Numbered from the stretch's first letter, positions 10,924-22,312 are shown. The stretch: DNA of 64,000 nt from Rubrivivax sp. (GCA_030680415.1 JAUXVE010000063.1:1-64000); one strand, 5' to 3'. Made by a program: numbers and translations. The notes: generated from the letters alone by a model not told the origin.

Positions 10924-12813
10924 ATGAACGCCGACGCCGACCGGCTGCGCCTGACGGGCGCGCATGGACGCAGGTCGGCTGGCAGCGATGTCGACCACAT
11001 GCGCGCGCTGTACGTGCAGACACCGGCCACGCTGATCGGCTACCTGCTGGGCATGGCGGTGGTCATCGTGCTGTACGCACCGCTGGCCGAGACCTGGCGT
11101 CTGTGGGGCTGGGTCGGCGCGCTGATGTCGCTGTGGCTGCTGCGGCTGCTGCATTACCTGCGCTACCTGCGCCAGAGCGCCGCTGACGAGGCCACCCTGC
11201 TGGCCTGGCGCCGCGGCTGGCGTGTGCTGGTGCTGCTGCAGGGCAGCCTGTGGGGCATCGCGGTGTGGCTGTTCTGGTCGCTCGGCACGCCGTACGACAA
11301 GCTGGCACTGATCCTCGTCGTCTACACGTACTGCGTGAGCTCGGTGCAGTTGCTGGCCACCCAGGCCTGGGTCTTCCTGTCCTTCATCGGCGTCGTGCTG
11401 CTGCCGACCATCGCGCGCATTGCCAGCGATACCGGCGAAAGCGGCCACCTCATGCTGGCGGGCATCGTGACGATCCAGTTCTTCGCCACGGTGCTGATGG
11501 CGCGCACCTATGGCAGCGCGCTGGGCCAGGCGATCTCGCTCAAGGCACGCACCGACGAGCTGGCGGTGCAGTTGCGCAGCGAAGTGGCCGCCACCGAAGA
11601 CGCGCGCCGCGGCGCCGACGAAGCACGCCGCGCCGCCGAGGCCGCCAACCGCGCCAAGACGCAGTTCTTCGCCGCCGCCAGCCACGACCTGCGCCAGCCG
11701 CTGCACGCCATGGGCCTGTTCGCCGAGGCGCTGCGCCAGCGCAGCCACGACCCCGAGGTGGCCTCGCTGGTGAACAGCATCAACGAATCGGTCGATGCCC
11801 TGGAAGGCCTGTTCGGCGAACTGCTCGACATCACGCGCATCGACACCGGTGGCGTCGACGTCAATCCGGCGCCGCTGCGCCTGCGCGAGTTGTTCGCCCG
11901 CCTGCGCCTGCATTTCGAGCCCACCGCTTTCGAGAAGGGGCTGATGCTGTCCTTCCGCGGCGAGCAGCACGTGGCGTTTGCCGACCCTGTGCTGCTGGAG
12001 CGGGTGTTGCGCAACCTCGTCAGCAACGCCATCCGCTACACCGACGACGGCGGTGTTCTGGTGAGCTGCCGCCCGCGCGGTGGCAAGCTGCTGCTGCAGG
12101 TCTGGGACACCGGCATCGGCATCGCCGAAGCCAGCCTGCCGCGCATCTGGGAGGAGTTCTTCCAGGCGCAGAGCAACCGGCCGCTGCAGGCGCATCACCG
12201 CAAGGGGCTGGGGCTGGGGCTGGCCATCGTCAAGCGACTGGCCGGCCTGATGGACGCGCCGATCGGCGTGCGCTCGCGGGTCGGCCACGGCACCGTGTTC
12301 TCGATCGAGGTGCCGGTGGGCAAGGCGCCGCGCAGCATCGAGCCGGCACCCGGCGGCGGGCGCGTGCCCATCGGCCTGACGCTGCAAGGCCGCTTCTTCG
12401 TCGTCGTCGAAGACGAAGCTGCCGTGCGCGAAGGGCTGGTGGTGCTGCTGCAGGCCTGGGGTGGGCGTGTGCTGGCCTTCGACGGCGTCGAGGCGGTGCG
12501 CGCCTGGGGCGTCGGCGCAGCCGGCGGCCTGGCCAGCGTGGGCGACGGGACGGTCGAGAAACCCGACCTGCTGCTGGTGGACTACCGCCTGCCGCACGGG
12601 CTGACCGGCATCGACGCGCTCAGCGCGCTGCGCGCGCGCTGGCCCGGGCAGCGGCTGCCCGCGATCATGATCACCGGCAGCAGCTTCGGCGGCCACGAAG
12701 ACGAGGCGCTGAACCACGACTACCACCTGCTGATCAAGCCCGTGCTGCCGAACAAGCTGCGCGCCATGATCGCCTTCAAGCTGGGCGTGCGCGGTACGCA
12801 GGCCCGGGTTTGA
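10924..12813 (+). CDS. Membrane hybrid histidine kinase with C-terminal receiver domain
   Basis: N-terminal TM helices; H-box [25 protein letters not shown]; HATPase N/G boxes; receiver [13 protein letters not shown]...[10 protein letters not shown]. Confidence 0.93.
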   Translation: MNADADRLRLTGAHGRRSAGSDVDHMRALYVQTPATLIGYLLGMAVVIVLYAPLAETWRLWGWVGALMSLWLLRLLHYLRYLRQSAADEATLLAWRRGWRVLVLLQGSLWGIAVWLFWSLGTPYDKLALILVVYTYCVSSVQLLATQAWVFLSFIGVVLLPTIARIASDTGESGHLMLAGIVTIQFFATVLMARTYGSALGQAISLKARTDELAVQLRSEVAATEDARRGADEARRAAEAANRAKTQFFAAASHDLRQPLHAMGLFAEALRQRSHDPEVASLVNSINESVDALEGLFGELLDITRIDTGGVDVNPAPLRLRELFARLRLHFEPTAFEKGLMLSFRGEQHVAFADPVLLERVLRNLVSNAIRYTDDGGVLVSCRPRGGKLLLQVWDTGIGIAEASLPRIWEEFFQAQSNRPLQAHHRKGLGLGLAIVKRLAGLMDAPIGVRSRVGHGTVFSIEVPVGKAPRSIEPAPGGGRVPIGLTLQGRFFVVVEDEAAVREGLVVLLQAWGGRVLAFDGVEAVRAWGVGAAGGLASVGDGTVEKPDLLLVDYRLPHGLTGIDALSALRARWPGQRLPAIMITGSSFGGHEDEALNHDYHLLIKPVLPNKLRAMIAFKLGVRGTQARV

Positions 12814-12886
12814 AACGCGGCAGCGACGCCGCCGCCTGCAGCGGCAGCGGCCGGCCGCTACACTGGCAGCGATCGAAGGACGCCCC

Positions 12887-13666
12887 ATGTTCAACCGCCT
12901 GCGCGAAGACATCGCCTGCATCCTCGAACGCGACCCTGCGGCGCGTTCGACGTGGGAGGTGCTGACCTGCTACCCCGGCCTGCACGCACTGGTGCTGCAC
13001 CGCCGTGCCCACGGGTGCTGGCAGCGCGGCTGGCGCTGGCTGGCGCGTTTCATCTCGCACCTGGGGCGCTTCTTCACCGGCATCGAGATCCACCCCGGCG
13101 CCAGCATCGGACGGCGTGTCTTCATCGACCACGGCATGGGCGTGGTCATCGGCGAGACGGCCGAGATCGGCGACGGCTGCACCATCTATCAGGGCGTGAC
13201 GCTGGGCGGCACCTCGCTGGCCAAGGGCGCCAAGCGGCACCCGACGCTGGGCCGCGACGTCATCGTCGGCGCCAACTCGCAGGTGCTCGGCGGCTTCACG
13301 GTCGGTGACGGTGCACGCATCGGCTCCAGCGCCGTGGTCGTCAAGCCGGTGCCGCCGGGGTCCACCGCGGTGGGCAACCCGGCGCGCATCATCCACGCCG
13401 AAGTCGACGCGGCGCGCGAGGCCGCGGCGGCGAAGATGGGCTTCTCGGCCTACGGCGTGACGCAGGGCGACGATCCCGTGTCGCAGGCCATGAAGGGCTT
13501 GATCGACAACGCCTCGGGCCACGAGCACCAGATCGCGCTGCTCTGGCAGGCGATCGAGAAGCTCTCGGCGCGCTCGCGTGAACTGCCGGCCGAGGAATGC
13601 GTGCCGCAGGACGCCCACACCACCGAGACCTTCGACGCCGAGCGGCTGAGCCGGCTCGTCAAGTAG
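12887..13666 (+). CDS. cysE: Serine O-acetyltransferase
   Basis: [58 protein letters not shown]. Confidence 0.95.
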   Translation: MFNRLREDIACILERDPAARSTWEVLTCYPGLHALVLHRRAHGCWQRGWRWLARFISHLGRFFTGIEIHPGASIGRRVFIDHGMGVVIGETAEIGDGCTIYQGVTLGGTSLAKGAKRHPTLGRDVIVGANSQVLGGFTVGDGARIGSSAVVVKPVPPGSTAVGNPARIIHAEVDAAREAAAAKMGFSAYGVTQGDDPVSQAMKGLIDNASGHEHQIALLWQAIEKLSARSRELPAEECVPQDAHTTETFDAERLSRLVK

Positions 13667-13694
13667 CCGCTTGCTCCGGGTGTCGACCGGCTCG

Positions 13695-14303
13695 TCAAGG
13701 GGCCGCGGCGCGCACGCGCACGGCCGACTTGGGCCGGAAGGCCTTGCACAGCGCGTCGTTGGTTTCCAGGTAGGGGCCGCCGATGAGGTCGATGCAGTAG
13801 GGCACCGCAGCGAAGATGCCGTGCACGGGCGGCGACGCCTTCGGCAGCCCTTCCAGCGTCTCGGCGATCGCCTTCGGCTGCCCCGGCAGGTTGATGACCA
13901 GCGAGCGGCCGCGGATCACCGCCACCTGGCGCGACAGGATCGCGGTGGGCACGAAGGCCAGCGAGATCTGCCGCATCTGCTCGCCGAAACCCGGCATCAC
14001 CTTGTGCGCCACCGCCAGCGTGGCTTCGGGGGTGACGTCGCGCGGCGCCGGTCCGGTGCCGCCGGTGGTGAGGACGAGATCGCAGCGCATGTCGTCGACC
14101 AGCTCGCACAGCGTGGCACTGATGCGCGGCGCCTCGTCGGGGATCAGGCGTTCGTGCCACTCGACGGGGTTGAGCAGTGCACGCGCCAGCCAGTCGCGCA
14201 GCGCCGGGATGCCCTGGTCGGCGTAGACGCCGGTGGACGCCCGGTCGCTCACCGACACCAGGCCGATGCGCACGCGTTCAGGCAGCGGTGGCAGCTCGTT
14301 CAT
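13695..14303 (-). CDS. mogA: Molybdopterin adenylyltransferase
   Basis: IGLVSVSDRASTGVYADQGIPAL...LVLTTGGTGPAPRDVTPEAT. Confidence 0.92.
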   Translation of the reverse strand: MNELPPLPERVRIGLVSVSDRASTGVYADQGIPALRDWLARALLNPVEWHERLIPDEAPRISATLCELVDDMRCDLVLTTGGTGPAPRDVTPEATLAVAHKVMPGFGEQMRQISLAFVPTAILSRQVAVIRGRSLVINLPGQPKAIAETLEGLPKASPPVHGIFAAVPYCIDLIGGPYLETNDALCKAFRPKSAVRVRAAAP

Positions 14304-14337
14304 AGGGTACCTTCGTCGCCGTCGTGGCCCGGCGGGC

Positions 14338-14895
14338 TCATGGCTGGATCATGGGTTTGATGAACTGGAACAGCTCGCGGAAGCTCTTCGGCTGCCGCGC
14401 CTCGGGCGCCAGCGCGGCGGCGTCGCGCCGCGCCGCGCGCACCAGGCTGCGCAGCTGCTGGGAGTCGGTGTCGGGGTGGGCGCTCTGCCAGAGCGTCATG
14501 GCGTCGTCGTCGGCGATCAGCTCGGCGCGCCAGCGCTCGGCTTCGTGCAGCGCCAGCGTTTCCTTGGCACTGCCCACGGTGGCTGCGGCCACCGCTTCGC
14601 GCAGGGCGTCCTCGTCGGCCTTGCGCATCAGCTTGCCCACGTACTGCAGCTGGCGCCGGCGGCCCTCGTGCGACTTCGTGCGGCGGAACTCCTCGATGGC
14701 GCTGCGCAGCGCGTCGGGCATCTCGGTGGCGGCCAGGCGCTCGGCCGACAGCTCGGCAAGCGCCAGCCCAAGCGTCTGCAACTCATGCGACTGCTGCTTG
14801 AGCTGCGTCTTGCTCGGCCGCGCCTCGGCTTCGGCTTCTTGGGCTTCGCCGTAGTGGATGTCGATGCCGCGGTGCGGCGCCGCGCGTCGGGCCAT
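14338..14895 (-). CDS. darP: Ribosome-associated protein YjgA/DarP
   Basis: PSKTQLKQQSHELQTLGLALAEL...EALREAVAA; divergent from pmbA. Confidence 0.85.
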   Translation of the reverse strand: MARRAAPHRGIDIHYGEAQEAEAEARPSKTQLKQQSHELQTLGLALAELSAERLAATEMPDALRSAIEEFRRTKSHEGRRRQLQYVGKLMRKADEDALREAVAAATVGSAKETLALHEAERWRAELIADDDAMTLWQSAHPDTDSQQLRSLVRAARRDAAALAPEARQPKSFRELFQFIKPMIQP

Positions 14896-14966
14896 GGGGT
14901 CGAGGAGTGTGGAGGGTGGGCCGGTATCATAAGTGCCGCCTCCAGACGTGCATTGAACCGCCTCCG

Positions 14967-16340
14967 ATGACCCCCACCCGCCCCGAATCCGGATTTGCCT
15001 ATCGCACCGAACAGTTCCAGCAGGTCGTCGAGGACAGCCTGGCGCTGGCGCGCCAGCTCGGCGCCAGCGACGCCGGCGCCGAAGCCTCCGAAGGCGTGGG
15101 TCTGTCGGTGTCGGTGCGCATGGGCGAGCTCGAGAATGTCGAGCGCAACCGCGACAAGTCGCTGGGCGTCAGCGTCTACCTCGGCCAGCGCCGCGGCAAC
15201 GCCAGCACGTCCGACTTCTCGCCCGCCGCCATCCGTCAGACGGTGCAGGCGGCCTACGACATCGCGCGCTTCACCGCCGAGGACCCGGCGGCCGGCCCGC
15301 CCGACGCGAGCGATCTGGCCAGCGCCGACGAAGCCACACGCGACCTCGATCTCTTCCACCCCTGGGACATCGACGCCGCCGACGCGGCCGAGATCGCGGG
15401 CCGCTGCGAAGCCGCGGCGCTGACGGTCGACAAGCGCATCACCAACTCGGAAGGCGCCGGCGTCTCGGCGCAGCAGGCGCACTTCTGGGCCGGCAACAGC
15501 CGCGGCTTCCGCGGTGGCTATGCCAGTTCCAGGCACTACGTGTCGGTGTCGCCGATTGCCGGCCGCGGCAAGGCCATGCAGCGCGACGCCTGGTACAGCT
15601 CGATGCGCGACGCCGCCGACCTCGCCGCCCCCGAGGCCGTGGGCCGCTACGCCGCCGAGCGTGCGCTGGCGCGGCTGCAGTCGCGCCGTGTCGCCACCGC
15701 CGAGGTGCCGGTGCTGTTCGAGTCGACGGTGGCCGCCGGCCTGCTGGGTGCCTACGTGCAGGCGACCTCGGGCGGGGCGTTGTACCGCAAGGCCAGTTTC
15801 CTGGTCGGCTGCCTGGGCGAACCCGTGCTGGCCGATCACGTGGACATCGTCGAAGACCCGCACCAGCCCAAGGGCAAGGGCAGCGCACCCTTCGACGACG
15901 AGGGCGTGCACACGCGGCCGCGCACGGTGATCGCAGGCGGTGTCGTGCAGGGCTATTTCCTGTCCAGCTATTCGGCGCGCAAGCTCGGCATGAAGACCAC
16001 CGGCCACGCCGGCGGCTCGCAGAACCTGGCCATGACGAGCCGCCTCACGCGGCCCGGCGACGACCTCGACGCCATGCTGCGCAAGCTCGGCCGCGGCCTC
16101 TTCGTCACCGAACTGATGGGGCAGGGCGTCAACGTCGTCACCGGCGACTATTCACGTGGCGCGGCCGGCTTCTGGGTCGAGGGCGGACGCCTCGTCCACC
16201 CGGTGCACGAGGTCACCATCGCCGGCCATCTGGGCACGATGTTCAAGGACATCGTGGCCATCGGCGCCGATGTCTACACGCAGGGCAGCAAGAGCATCGG
16301 CTCGGTGCTGGTGCAGCGCATGAAGCTGGCCGGCGGCTGA
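14967..16340 (+). CDS. pmbA: Metalloprotease PmbA/TldE
   Basis: MGELENVERNRDKSLGVSVYLGQRRGNASTSDFSPAAI...GGSQNLAM...GVNVVTGDYSRGAAGFWVEGG. Confidence 0.94.
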   Translation: MTPTRPESGFAYRTEQFQQVVEDSLALARQLGASDAGAEASEGVGLSVSVRMGELENVERNRDKSLGVSVYLGQRRGNASTSDFSPAAIRQTVQAAYDIARFTAEDPAAGPPDASDLASADEATRDLDLFHPWDIDAADAAEIAGRCEAAALTVDKRITNSEGAGVSAQQAHFWAGNSRGFRGGYASSRHYVSVSPIAGRGKAMQRDAWYSSMRDAADLAAPEAVGRYAAERALARLQSRRVATAEVPVLFESTVAAGLLGAYVQATSGGALYRKASFLVGCLGEPVLADHVDIVEDPHQPKGKGSAPFDDEGVHTRPRTVIAGGVVQGYFLSSYSARKLGMKTTGHAGGSQNLAMTSRLTRPGDDLDAMLRKLGRGLFVTELMGQGVNVVTGDYSRGAAGFWVEGGRLVHPVHEVTIAGHLGTMFKDIVAIGADVYTQGSKSIGSVLVQRMKLAGG

Positions 16341-16495
16341 CGTGCTTGCCCGTTCGTCTTGCGGACCCTCCCGAGGCCGGCGTTGGTCTCGGTCTAGAAT
16401 CCGCCCGTAGCGATAGGGCCCTGTCACATCGCGGCAGCCAGGCGAACATGCCCGCTGGCGGGTCGCCAACGAATTGACCTCAAGGAGACAACACG

Positions 16496-17593
16496 ATGGA
16501 TCGCCGTTCCGTACTGAAGAAGACCTTGACTGCAGGCGCCGCCGCGGGTGCCGCTACGCTGGCCGCGCCGGCCTTCGCGCAATCCAAGATCGAATGGCGG
16601 ATGGTCACGACCTGGCCCAAGAACTTCCCGGGCCTCGGCGTCGGGGCGGAGAACCTGGCCAAGCGGATCAACACGATGTCGGGTGGCCGGCTCACGATCA
16701 AGGTGTATTCGGGCGGCGAACTGGTGCCGCCGCTGCAGGCCCTGGATGCGGTCATCAGCGGCGCCGCCGAGATGAGCCACGGTGCCGCCTACTACTGGCA
16801 GAACAAGAACGTCGGCCTGTCGTTCTTCACCGGGGTGCCGTACGGCATGACCTCGCGCGAGCACGCGGCCTGGGTGCGCTACCTCGGCGGCCAGGAGATC
16901 TGGGACGAGATCTACGACCAGTTCGGCGTCCAGGGCTTCCTGTCGGGCGACACCGGCACGCAGGCCGGCGGCTGGTTCCGCAAGGAGCTCAAGTCGCTGG
17001 ACGACATCAAGGGCCTGCGCTTCCGTACGCCGGGGCTCGGCGGCCAGGTCTGGCAGAAGCTGGGCGCGTCGGTGACCAACCTCCCGGCCGGTCAGATCTT
17101 CCAGGCGCTGCAGGCCGGCACGCTCGACGCGGCCGAGTTCGTCGGCCCGTACAACGATCTGGCGCTGGGCTTCTATCAGATCGCCAAGAACTACTACTTC
17201 CCGAGCTTCATCGAGCCGGGGCTGGCCACCGAAGCAGTCGTCAGCAAGTCGAAGTTCAAGGCGCTGCCGGCGGACCTGCAGGAAATCGTCCGCACCGCCT
17301 GCCAGGCCGAGTACGACCAGGTGGCCTCCGACATGTATGCCAACGATCCGCGCGCGCTGCAGACGCTCGTCGACAAGCATGGTGTCAAGGTACACCAGTT
17401 CCCCGACGTGATCCTCGAGGCCGGTGCGAAGGCCTCCGTCGAGGTCCTGACCGCCGTTCGCAACAGCGACAACGCGCTGGCCAAGAAGACGGCCGAGAGC
17501 TTCATTGCGGCCTTGAACCTGCTGCGCACCCGCGCCGAGAGCACCGATACACCATACCTGCGCGCGCGCGAGAAGTTCTTCACGCTGAAGTAG
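16496..17593 (+). CDS. TRAP transporter substrate-binding protein (DctP family) with Tat-like signal
   Basis: MDRRSVLKKTLTAGAAAGAATLAAPAFAQSKIEWRMVTTWPKNFPGLGVGAENLAKRIN. Confidence 0.92.
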   Translation: MDRRSVLKKTLTAGAAAGAATLAAPAFAQSKIEWRMVTTWPKNFPGLGVGAENLAKRINTMSGGRLTIKVYSGGELVPPLQALDAVISGAAEMSHGAAYYWQNKNVGLSFFTGVPYGMTSREHAAWVRYLGGQEIWDEIYDQFGVQGFLSGDTGTQAGGWFRKELKSLDDIKGLRFRTPGLGGQVWQKLGASVTNLPAGQIFQALQAGTLDAAEFVGPYNDLALGFYQIAKNYYFPSFIEPGLATEAVVSKSKFKALPADLQEIVRTACQAEYDQVASDMYANDPRALQTLVDKHGVKVHQFPDVILEAGAKASVEVLTAVRNSDNALAKKTAESFIAALNLLRTRAESTDTPYLRAREKFFTLK

Positions 17594-17727
17594 GGCGCAG
17601 GGCCGATGCCGCTGTCCGCAGGGGCTCGGCACCGGGGGCCGCCGGGCAGCGCGGCGCGCGACGCGGCGCGCCGGCGTTCCGCGCGGCACCACGGTTTCCC
17701 GCCCGTCCGACCGGAGTCCCATCGATC

Positions 17728-18273
17728 ATGCGTGCTCTCGCCCTCATCGTGATCGCCATCGGGCGCCTGAACACGCTCATCGGACGCAGCTTTGCCTGGC
17801 TGACGCTCGCCGCGGCGGTGCTGTGCTTCGTCGTCGTGGTCCAGCGCTACGTGCTGTCGACGACCTACCTGTGGCTGCAGGATCTGTACGTGTGGCTGAA
17901 CGGCGCGATGTTCATGGCGGTGGCCGGCTACACGCTGCTCATCGAAGGGCATGTCCGCGTCGACATCCTGTACCGCCCGGCCAGCGTACGGCGCAAGGCC
18001 GTCCTCGACCTGATCGGCGTGCTGTTGTTCCTGGTTCCGTTCTGCGTCGTGATCTGGCTCTGGGGCTACGAGTACGTGCAGCGCTCCTGGAGTCTCCTTG
18101 AAGCGTCGGAAAACCCGGGCGGCATGCAGGGGTTGTTCGTGCTCAAGACCTTCACCCTCGTCTTCGTCGTGCTGGTCGGGCTGCAGGGTATGGCGATGGC
18201 CTTGCGCAGCGTCCTGGTGCTGGCGGGCCGCGAGTCGCTGCTCCCCTTGCGCTACCGCTACTTGCAGGGGTGA
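17728..18273 (+). CDS. TRAP transporter small permease (DctQ)
   Basis: Four hydrophobic segments, VVVVQRYVLSTTYLWLQDLYVWLNGAMFM; followed by DctM. Confidence 0.9.
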   Translation: MRALALIVIAIGRLNTLIGRSFAWLTLAAAVLCFVVVVQRYVLSTTYLWLQDLYVWLNGAMFMAVAGYTLLIEGHVRVDILYRPASVRRKAVLDLIGVLLFLVPFCVVIWLWGYEYVQRSWSLLEASENPGGMQGLFVLKTFTLVFVVLVGLQGMAMALRSVLVLAGRESLLPLRYRYLQG

Positions 18274-18280
18274 CCCGACG

Positions 18281-19672
18281 ATGGACCCGGTACTGATCGG
18301 CGAGATCCTCGCCGTCCTGATGTTCGTCGGCGTCATCGGCACGCTGCTGATCGGGTTTCCGGTCGCGTTCTCGCTCGCCGGCACCTCGCTGATCTTCGGG
18401 CTGATCGGCTGGCAGCTCAACACCTTCGACCCGACCAACCTGGGTGCGCTGGCTTCGCGCTACGTCGGCTTCATGACCAACGAAGTGCTGGTCGCGGTGC
18501 CGCTGTTCATCTTCATGGGCGTCATGCTCGAGCGCTCGAAGATCGCCGAGGAACTGCTCACGACGATGGGCCGGGTGTTCGGCAAGCTGCGCGGCGGGCT
18601 CGGCCTGTCGGTGATCCTGGTCGGCGCGCTGCTCGCCGCTTCGACGGGTGTCGTCGGAGCCACCGTCGTCACGATGGGCCTGATCAGCCTGCCGGCGATG
18701 CTGCGTGCCGGCTACGACCCCAAGCTCGCCTGCGGTGTGATCTGCGCCTCGGGCACGCTGGGGCAGATCGTGCCGCCTTCCACGGTGCTCATCTTCATGG
18801 GCGACATGCTGGCCGGCATCAACGCCCAGGTGCAGATGGCCAAGGGCAATTTCGCGCCGGCACCGGTATCGGTCGGTGACCTGTTCGCTGGCGCGATGCT
18901 GCCCAGTCTGGTGCTGGTCGGCCTCTATACGCTGTTCGTCATCGGCAAGGCGATCTTCGATCCGAAGAGCTGCCCGGCCGTGCCGACCACGGTCGATGAG
19001 CGCGCGGCGCTCGGCCGCGACGTGCTGACCACGCTGCTGCCGCCGCTGCTGCTGATCGTCACCGTGCTCGGCTCGATCCTCGGCGGCATCGCCACGCCGA
19101 CCGAGTCGGCCTCGGTCGGCGCGATGGGGGCCATCGTGCTGGCGGCGGCGAAGCGGCGCCTGAGCTTCGCGACGCTGCGCGACGTCACCGTGAGCACCGC
19201 GACCATCACTTCGATGGTTTTCGTGATCCTGCTCGGCGCGGCGGTGTTCTCGATCGTGTTCCGGATGATGGGCGGCGACAACCTCGTGCACGAGATGCTG
19301 ACCCGGCTGCCGGGGGGCGAGATCGGGGCGCTGATCGCGGTGATGGCCGTGATGTTCGTGCTCGGTTTCATCCTCGACACTTTCGAGATCATCTTCATCG
19401 TGATCCCGATCACCGCGCCGGTGCTGCTGAACCTGGGCGTCGATCCGGTCTGGCTGGGCGTGCTGGTCGGCGTGAACCTGCAGACGAGCTTCCTGACGCC
19501 GCCGTTCGGCTTCTCGCTCTTCTACCTGCGCGGCGTGGCGCCGGCGTCGGTGCGCACCGCGCAGATCTACCGCGGCGCGCTGCCCTTCGTCGTGCTGCAA
19601 CTGATCGCGATCGCGCTCCTGCTGGCCTTCCCGGCGCTGGCGACCTGGCTGCCGCGGGTGATCTTCAGCTGA
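18281..19672 (+). CDS. TRAP transporter large permease (DctM)
   Basis: GASTGVVGATVVTMGLISLPAMLRAGYDPKLACGVICASGTLGQIVPPSTVLIFMGD-type DctM signature. Confidence 0.93.
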   Translation: MDPVLIGEILAVLMFVGVIGTLLIGFPVAFSLAGTSLIFGLIGWQLNTFDPTNLGALASRYVGFMTNEVLVAVPLFIFMGVMLERSKIAEELLTTMGRVFGKLRGGLGLSVILVGALLAASTGVVGATVVTMGLISLPAMLRAGYDPKLACGVICASGTLGQIVPPSTVLIFMGDMLAGINAQVQMAKGNFAPAPVSVGDLFAGAMLPSLVLVGLYTLFVIGKAIFDPKSCPAVPTTVDERAALGRDVLTTLLPPLLLIVTVLGSILGGIATPTESASVGAMGAIVLAAAKRRLSFATLRDVTVSTATITSMVFVILLGAAVFSIVFRMMGGDNLVHEMLTRLPGGEIGALIAVMAVMFVLGFILDTFEIIFIVIPITAPVLLNLGVDPVWLGVLVGVNLQTSFLTPPFGFSLFYLRGVAPASVRTAQIYRGALPFVVLQLIAIALLLAFPALATWLPRVIFS

Positions 19673-19772
19673 GCGGATCGCCAGCGCAGGTCACAGCGGC
19701 GCGGCGTGTCTGAGCCACCTGACTTGCCCAGGGCCGTCGAGCCGGCTCGCCGGATGGCGACCGATCTGACGG

Positions 19773-20120
19773 TCAGGCCGATTGAGCCAGTGCGAACAGC
19801 CGCGTCGAGCGTGCGCCCGAGCGGCAGAACATCAGCAATGGCCGCGGCAGTTCAGCCAGCAGGCGCGCCATCGCGGCAGCGTCTTCAGGCGACTGGTAGG
19901 CGCCACTGACCGGCAGGAAGCGGTAGACCAGGCCGGCCGCTTGCGCCGCAGCCTCGATCTGAGCGTTGGTCGGCTGCATCGCGCCTTCCTCGAAGTCGGG
20001 CCGGTTGTTGACGACGGCGCGGAAGCCTGCGCGGGCCGCTTCGGCCATGGCCGCCGGCGTGAGCTGCGGGGCGACGCACACGCCGTCTGCGATAACGCGC
20101 ACGGGCAGTGAGGTGTTCAC
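19773..20120 (-). CDS. TIGR01244-type sulfurtransferase/phosphatase (beta-lactamase hydrolase-like)
   Basis: ISLxPQLTPAAMAEAARAGFRAVVNNRPDFEE...PLLMFCRSGARSTRLFAL, CX5R loop. Confidence 0.82.
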   Translation of the reverse strand: MNTSLPVRVIADGVCVAPQLTPAAMAEAARAGFRAVVNNRPDFEEGAMQPTNAQIEAAAQAAGLVYRFLPVSGAYQSPEDAAAMARLLAELPRPLLMFCRSGARSTRLFALAQSA

Positions 20121-20130
20121 GGCGCGCCGC

Positions 20131-20580
20131 CTATTTCGACAGCGCCTGCTTGACGGCCGCCGACACCAGTGCCATCTCGGCCTTGCCCGCGAGTTGCGCC
20201 TTGGCAGCCGCCATCACCCGGCCCATGTCACCGGGACCGCCGGCACCGAGGCCGGCGACGATGGCTGCCACCGCGGCGGCAATCTCGTCGGCGCCCAGCC
20301 GCTGCGGCAGGTAGGCTTCGAGGACGCGGATTTCGGCGCCTTCCTTGTCCGCCAGGTCGGTGCGGCCGCCTTGCAGGAAGGCTGCGATCGAGTCCCTGCG
20401 CTGCTTGATGAGTTTGTCCACCAGGCCGACCACGGCGCTGTCGTCGAGCACGATGCGCTCGTCCACCTCGCGCTGCTTGCATGCCGCGAGCAGCATGCGG
20501 ATCGTCGACAGCCGTTCGCTGTCGCGGGCGCGCATGGCGGTCTTCATGTCTTCGGTGATGCGGTCCTTGAGGGTGCTCAT
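20131..20580 (-). CDS. GatB/YqeY domain-containing protein
   Basis: MSTLKDRITEDMKTAMRARDSERLSTIRMLLAACKQREVDERIVLDD; next to rpsU. Confidence 0.92.
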   Translation of the reverse strand: MSTLKDRITEDMKTAMRARDSERLSTIRMLLAACKQREVDERIVLDDSAVVGLVDKLIKQRRDSIAAFLQGGRTDLADKEGAEIRVLEAYLPQRLGADEIAAAVAAIVAGLGAGGPGDMGRVMAAAKAQLAGKAEMALVSAAVKQALSK

Positions 20581-20656
20581 TTCGCTGCCTGAGTCCAATG
20601 AAAGAAGCCCGCTGCGGCGCGCCGCGCGGGCTTGAAGTGTCCGGGACTGCCGCCTG

Positions 20657-20869
20657 TCAGTAGAGCTTCTTGGGCAATTGCATGCTGCGCACACGCTTGA
20701 AGTGGCGCTTGACCGCGGCCGCCTTCTTGCGCTTGCGCTCGGCAGTGGGCTTTTCGTAGAACTCGCGCGCGCGCAGATCGGTCAGCAGGCCGATCTTTTC
20801 AATGGTGCGCTTGAAGCGGCGCAGTGCGACATCGAAAGGCTCGTTCTCTTTGACGCGGATGGTGGTCAT
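20657..20869 (-). CDS. rpsU: 30S ribosomal protein S21
   Basis: [59 protein letters not shown]. Confidence 0.97.
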   Translation of the reverse strand: MTTIRVKENEPFDVALRRFKRTIEKIGLLTDLRAREFYEKPTAERKRKKAAAVKRHFKRVRSMQLPKKLY

Positions 20870-21295
20870 GTACTCAGGAATCCTGCAAGGTTTGCGCTCG
20901 GTGTCCGGCCGTGGCTGGCGCCATCGCCATCGTCATTGGTGAGCGCTATGGGTGAACGCCATTGATGGGCGCGCTCGAGGCCGGCAAGGCGGATCGAAAC
21001 GGTGTGTTGTCCAGCAAAGCCCGGCATTATATGCCGCCTTCGACGGCGCCCGCCGGAGTTCTTGCACGCGAGTCTCACGCTGCCTGCATCCGCCCTTGCG
21101 CTCGGCTGGTGCGCCTGCGGTGCCGGGCCGGTCAGGGCTGCTGCACGCGCGGGCCGTCTGCGGCGGCTGCGCGGGTGAAACTAGGGACGAGAATACGGAA
21201 GGCACTTGAACTGCCGGTAGCGCGGCACCAAGATAGGGCTGCCGTCGCAGCTTGGTGCGGCGTCGTGCCTGCATACGCTCCTACCCCTGCTGGAC

Positions 21296-22312
21296 ATGAC
21301 CCCTCAACCCGATTCGTCGTCAGGGCTGCCACTGGCTGCCGCGGAACTGCAGCATCTGCTCGGTGGCCTGTTGCCGGAACTGCTGGCGCGCCGGGGTGAC
21401 CTGCTGGCGATCAAGAACGTCGCCAGCGGCCGCTATGCGTACGTCAACGCTGCCATGGCGGCCTTCGTGGGCCGTCCGGTGGCCGAGGTCGCGGGGCGCA
21501 GCGACGCCGAGCTGTTCGACGCCGCCATGGCCACCGCACTGCGCGCCGCCGAGCAAACCGCCCTTGCCCACGGTGCGCCGCTGGCCAGCGAACACGGCTT
21601 TGAACGGGCCGGCGTGAGGCGTGAGTTCTCGGTGCTGCGCACCGTGAGTCAGGTCGACCCGCAAGGGCGGCGCTGGCTGTGCAGCCTGTGGACGGACCTG
21701 GCTGCAGTGCGCCAGCGCGAGTCGCAGTTGCGCACCGCGCTCGAGCAGATCGAGCAGCAGCAGCGGGCCAACGAGTTGTTGCGCCGGGAGATTTCCGACC
21801 AGGCGCTGCGCGATCCGGCCTCGGGCCTGTACAAGCGGTCGCATTTCGAGGACCAGCTGCGCCGCGAGGTCGATCTGTCGACGCGAGAGCATCGCGAATT
21901 CGCGATCGTCTTCATCGAGCTCGACCCTCCCGGCGAGAAGCTGCTGGCCCTGGGCGCAGCGGGCCAGCGGTGTCTGATGGAGGCCATGGGTCGGCTGCTG
22001 CGCAGCGGCACTCGCGCCATGGACGCGTCCTGTCGCTACGACGAGCGCCGTTTCGCGGTGCTGCTGTCGGGGGTCGGCCTGGCCACGGCGCATGCGCGCA
22101 TGGAGGGCGTGCGCCGCAAGTGCGCGACGCAGATCGTCGTGCACGAGGGTCAGGAACTCGGCTTCACCGTGGCCATGGGGGTGGCCAGCTTCCCGCACAC
22201 CGCGCACACGCAGGAAGGCCTGGTGCAGGCCTGTGAAGCTGCACTGGCCGAGGCGCAGCGCCGCGGCGGCAACCAGGTCACGCTGGCAGCGATCCGCTTC
22301 GAGTCCGCCTGA
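21296..22312 (+). CDS. PAS domain protein with degenerate GGDEF domain
   Basis: PAS-like AIKNVASGRYAYVNAAMAAFVGRPVAEVAGRSDAELF; GGDEF fold LRDPASGLYKRSHFEDQL...CRYDERRFAVLLSGV with motif lost. Confidence 0.82.
   Translation: MTPQPDSSSGLPLAAAELQHLLGGLLPELLARRGDLLAIKNVASGRYAYVNAAMAAFVGRPVAEVAGRSDAELFDAAMATALRAAEQTALAHGAPLASEHGFERAGVRREFSVLRTVSQVDPQGRRWLCSLWTDLAAVRQRESQLRTALEQIEQQQRANELLRREISDQALRDPASGLYKRSHFEDQLRREVDLSTREHREFAIVFIELDPPGEKLLALGAAGQRCLMEAMGRLLRSGTRAMDASCRYDERRFAVLLSGVGLATAHARMEGVRRKCATQIVVHEGQELGFTVAMGVASFPHTAHTQEGLVQACEAALAEAQRRGGNQVTLAAIRFESA

Noticed and set aside
9403-12921. 1172-aa minus-strand ORF (and similar long antisense ORFs, e.g. 6932-9706, 28649-31039, 35039-37144)
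   Set aside because: Arg/Ala/Gly/His/Gln-rich shadow translation opposite well-supported genes; typical open antisense frame in GC-rich DNA
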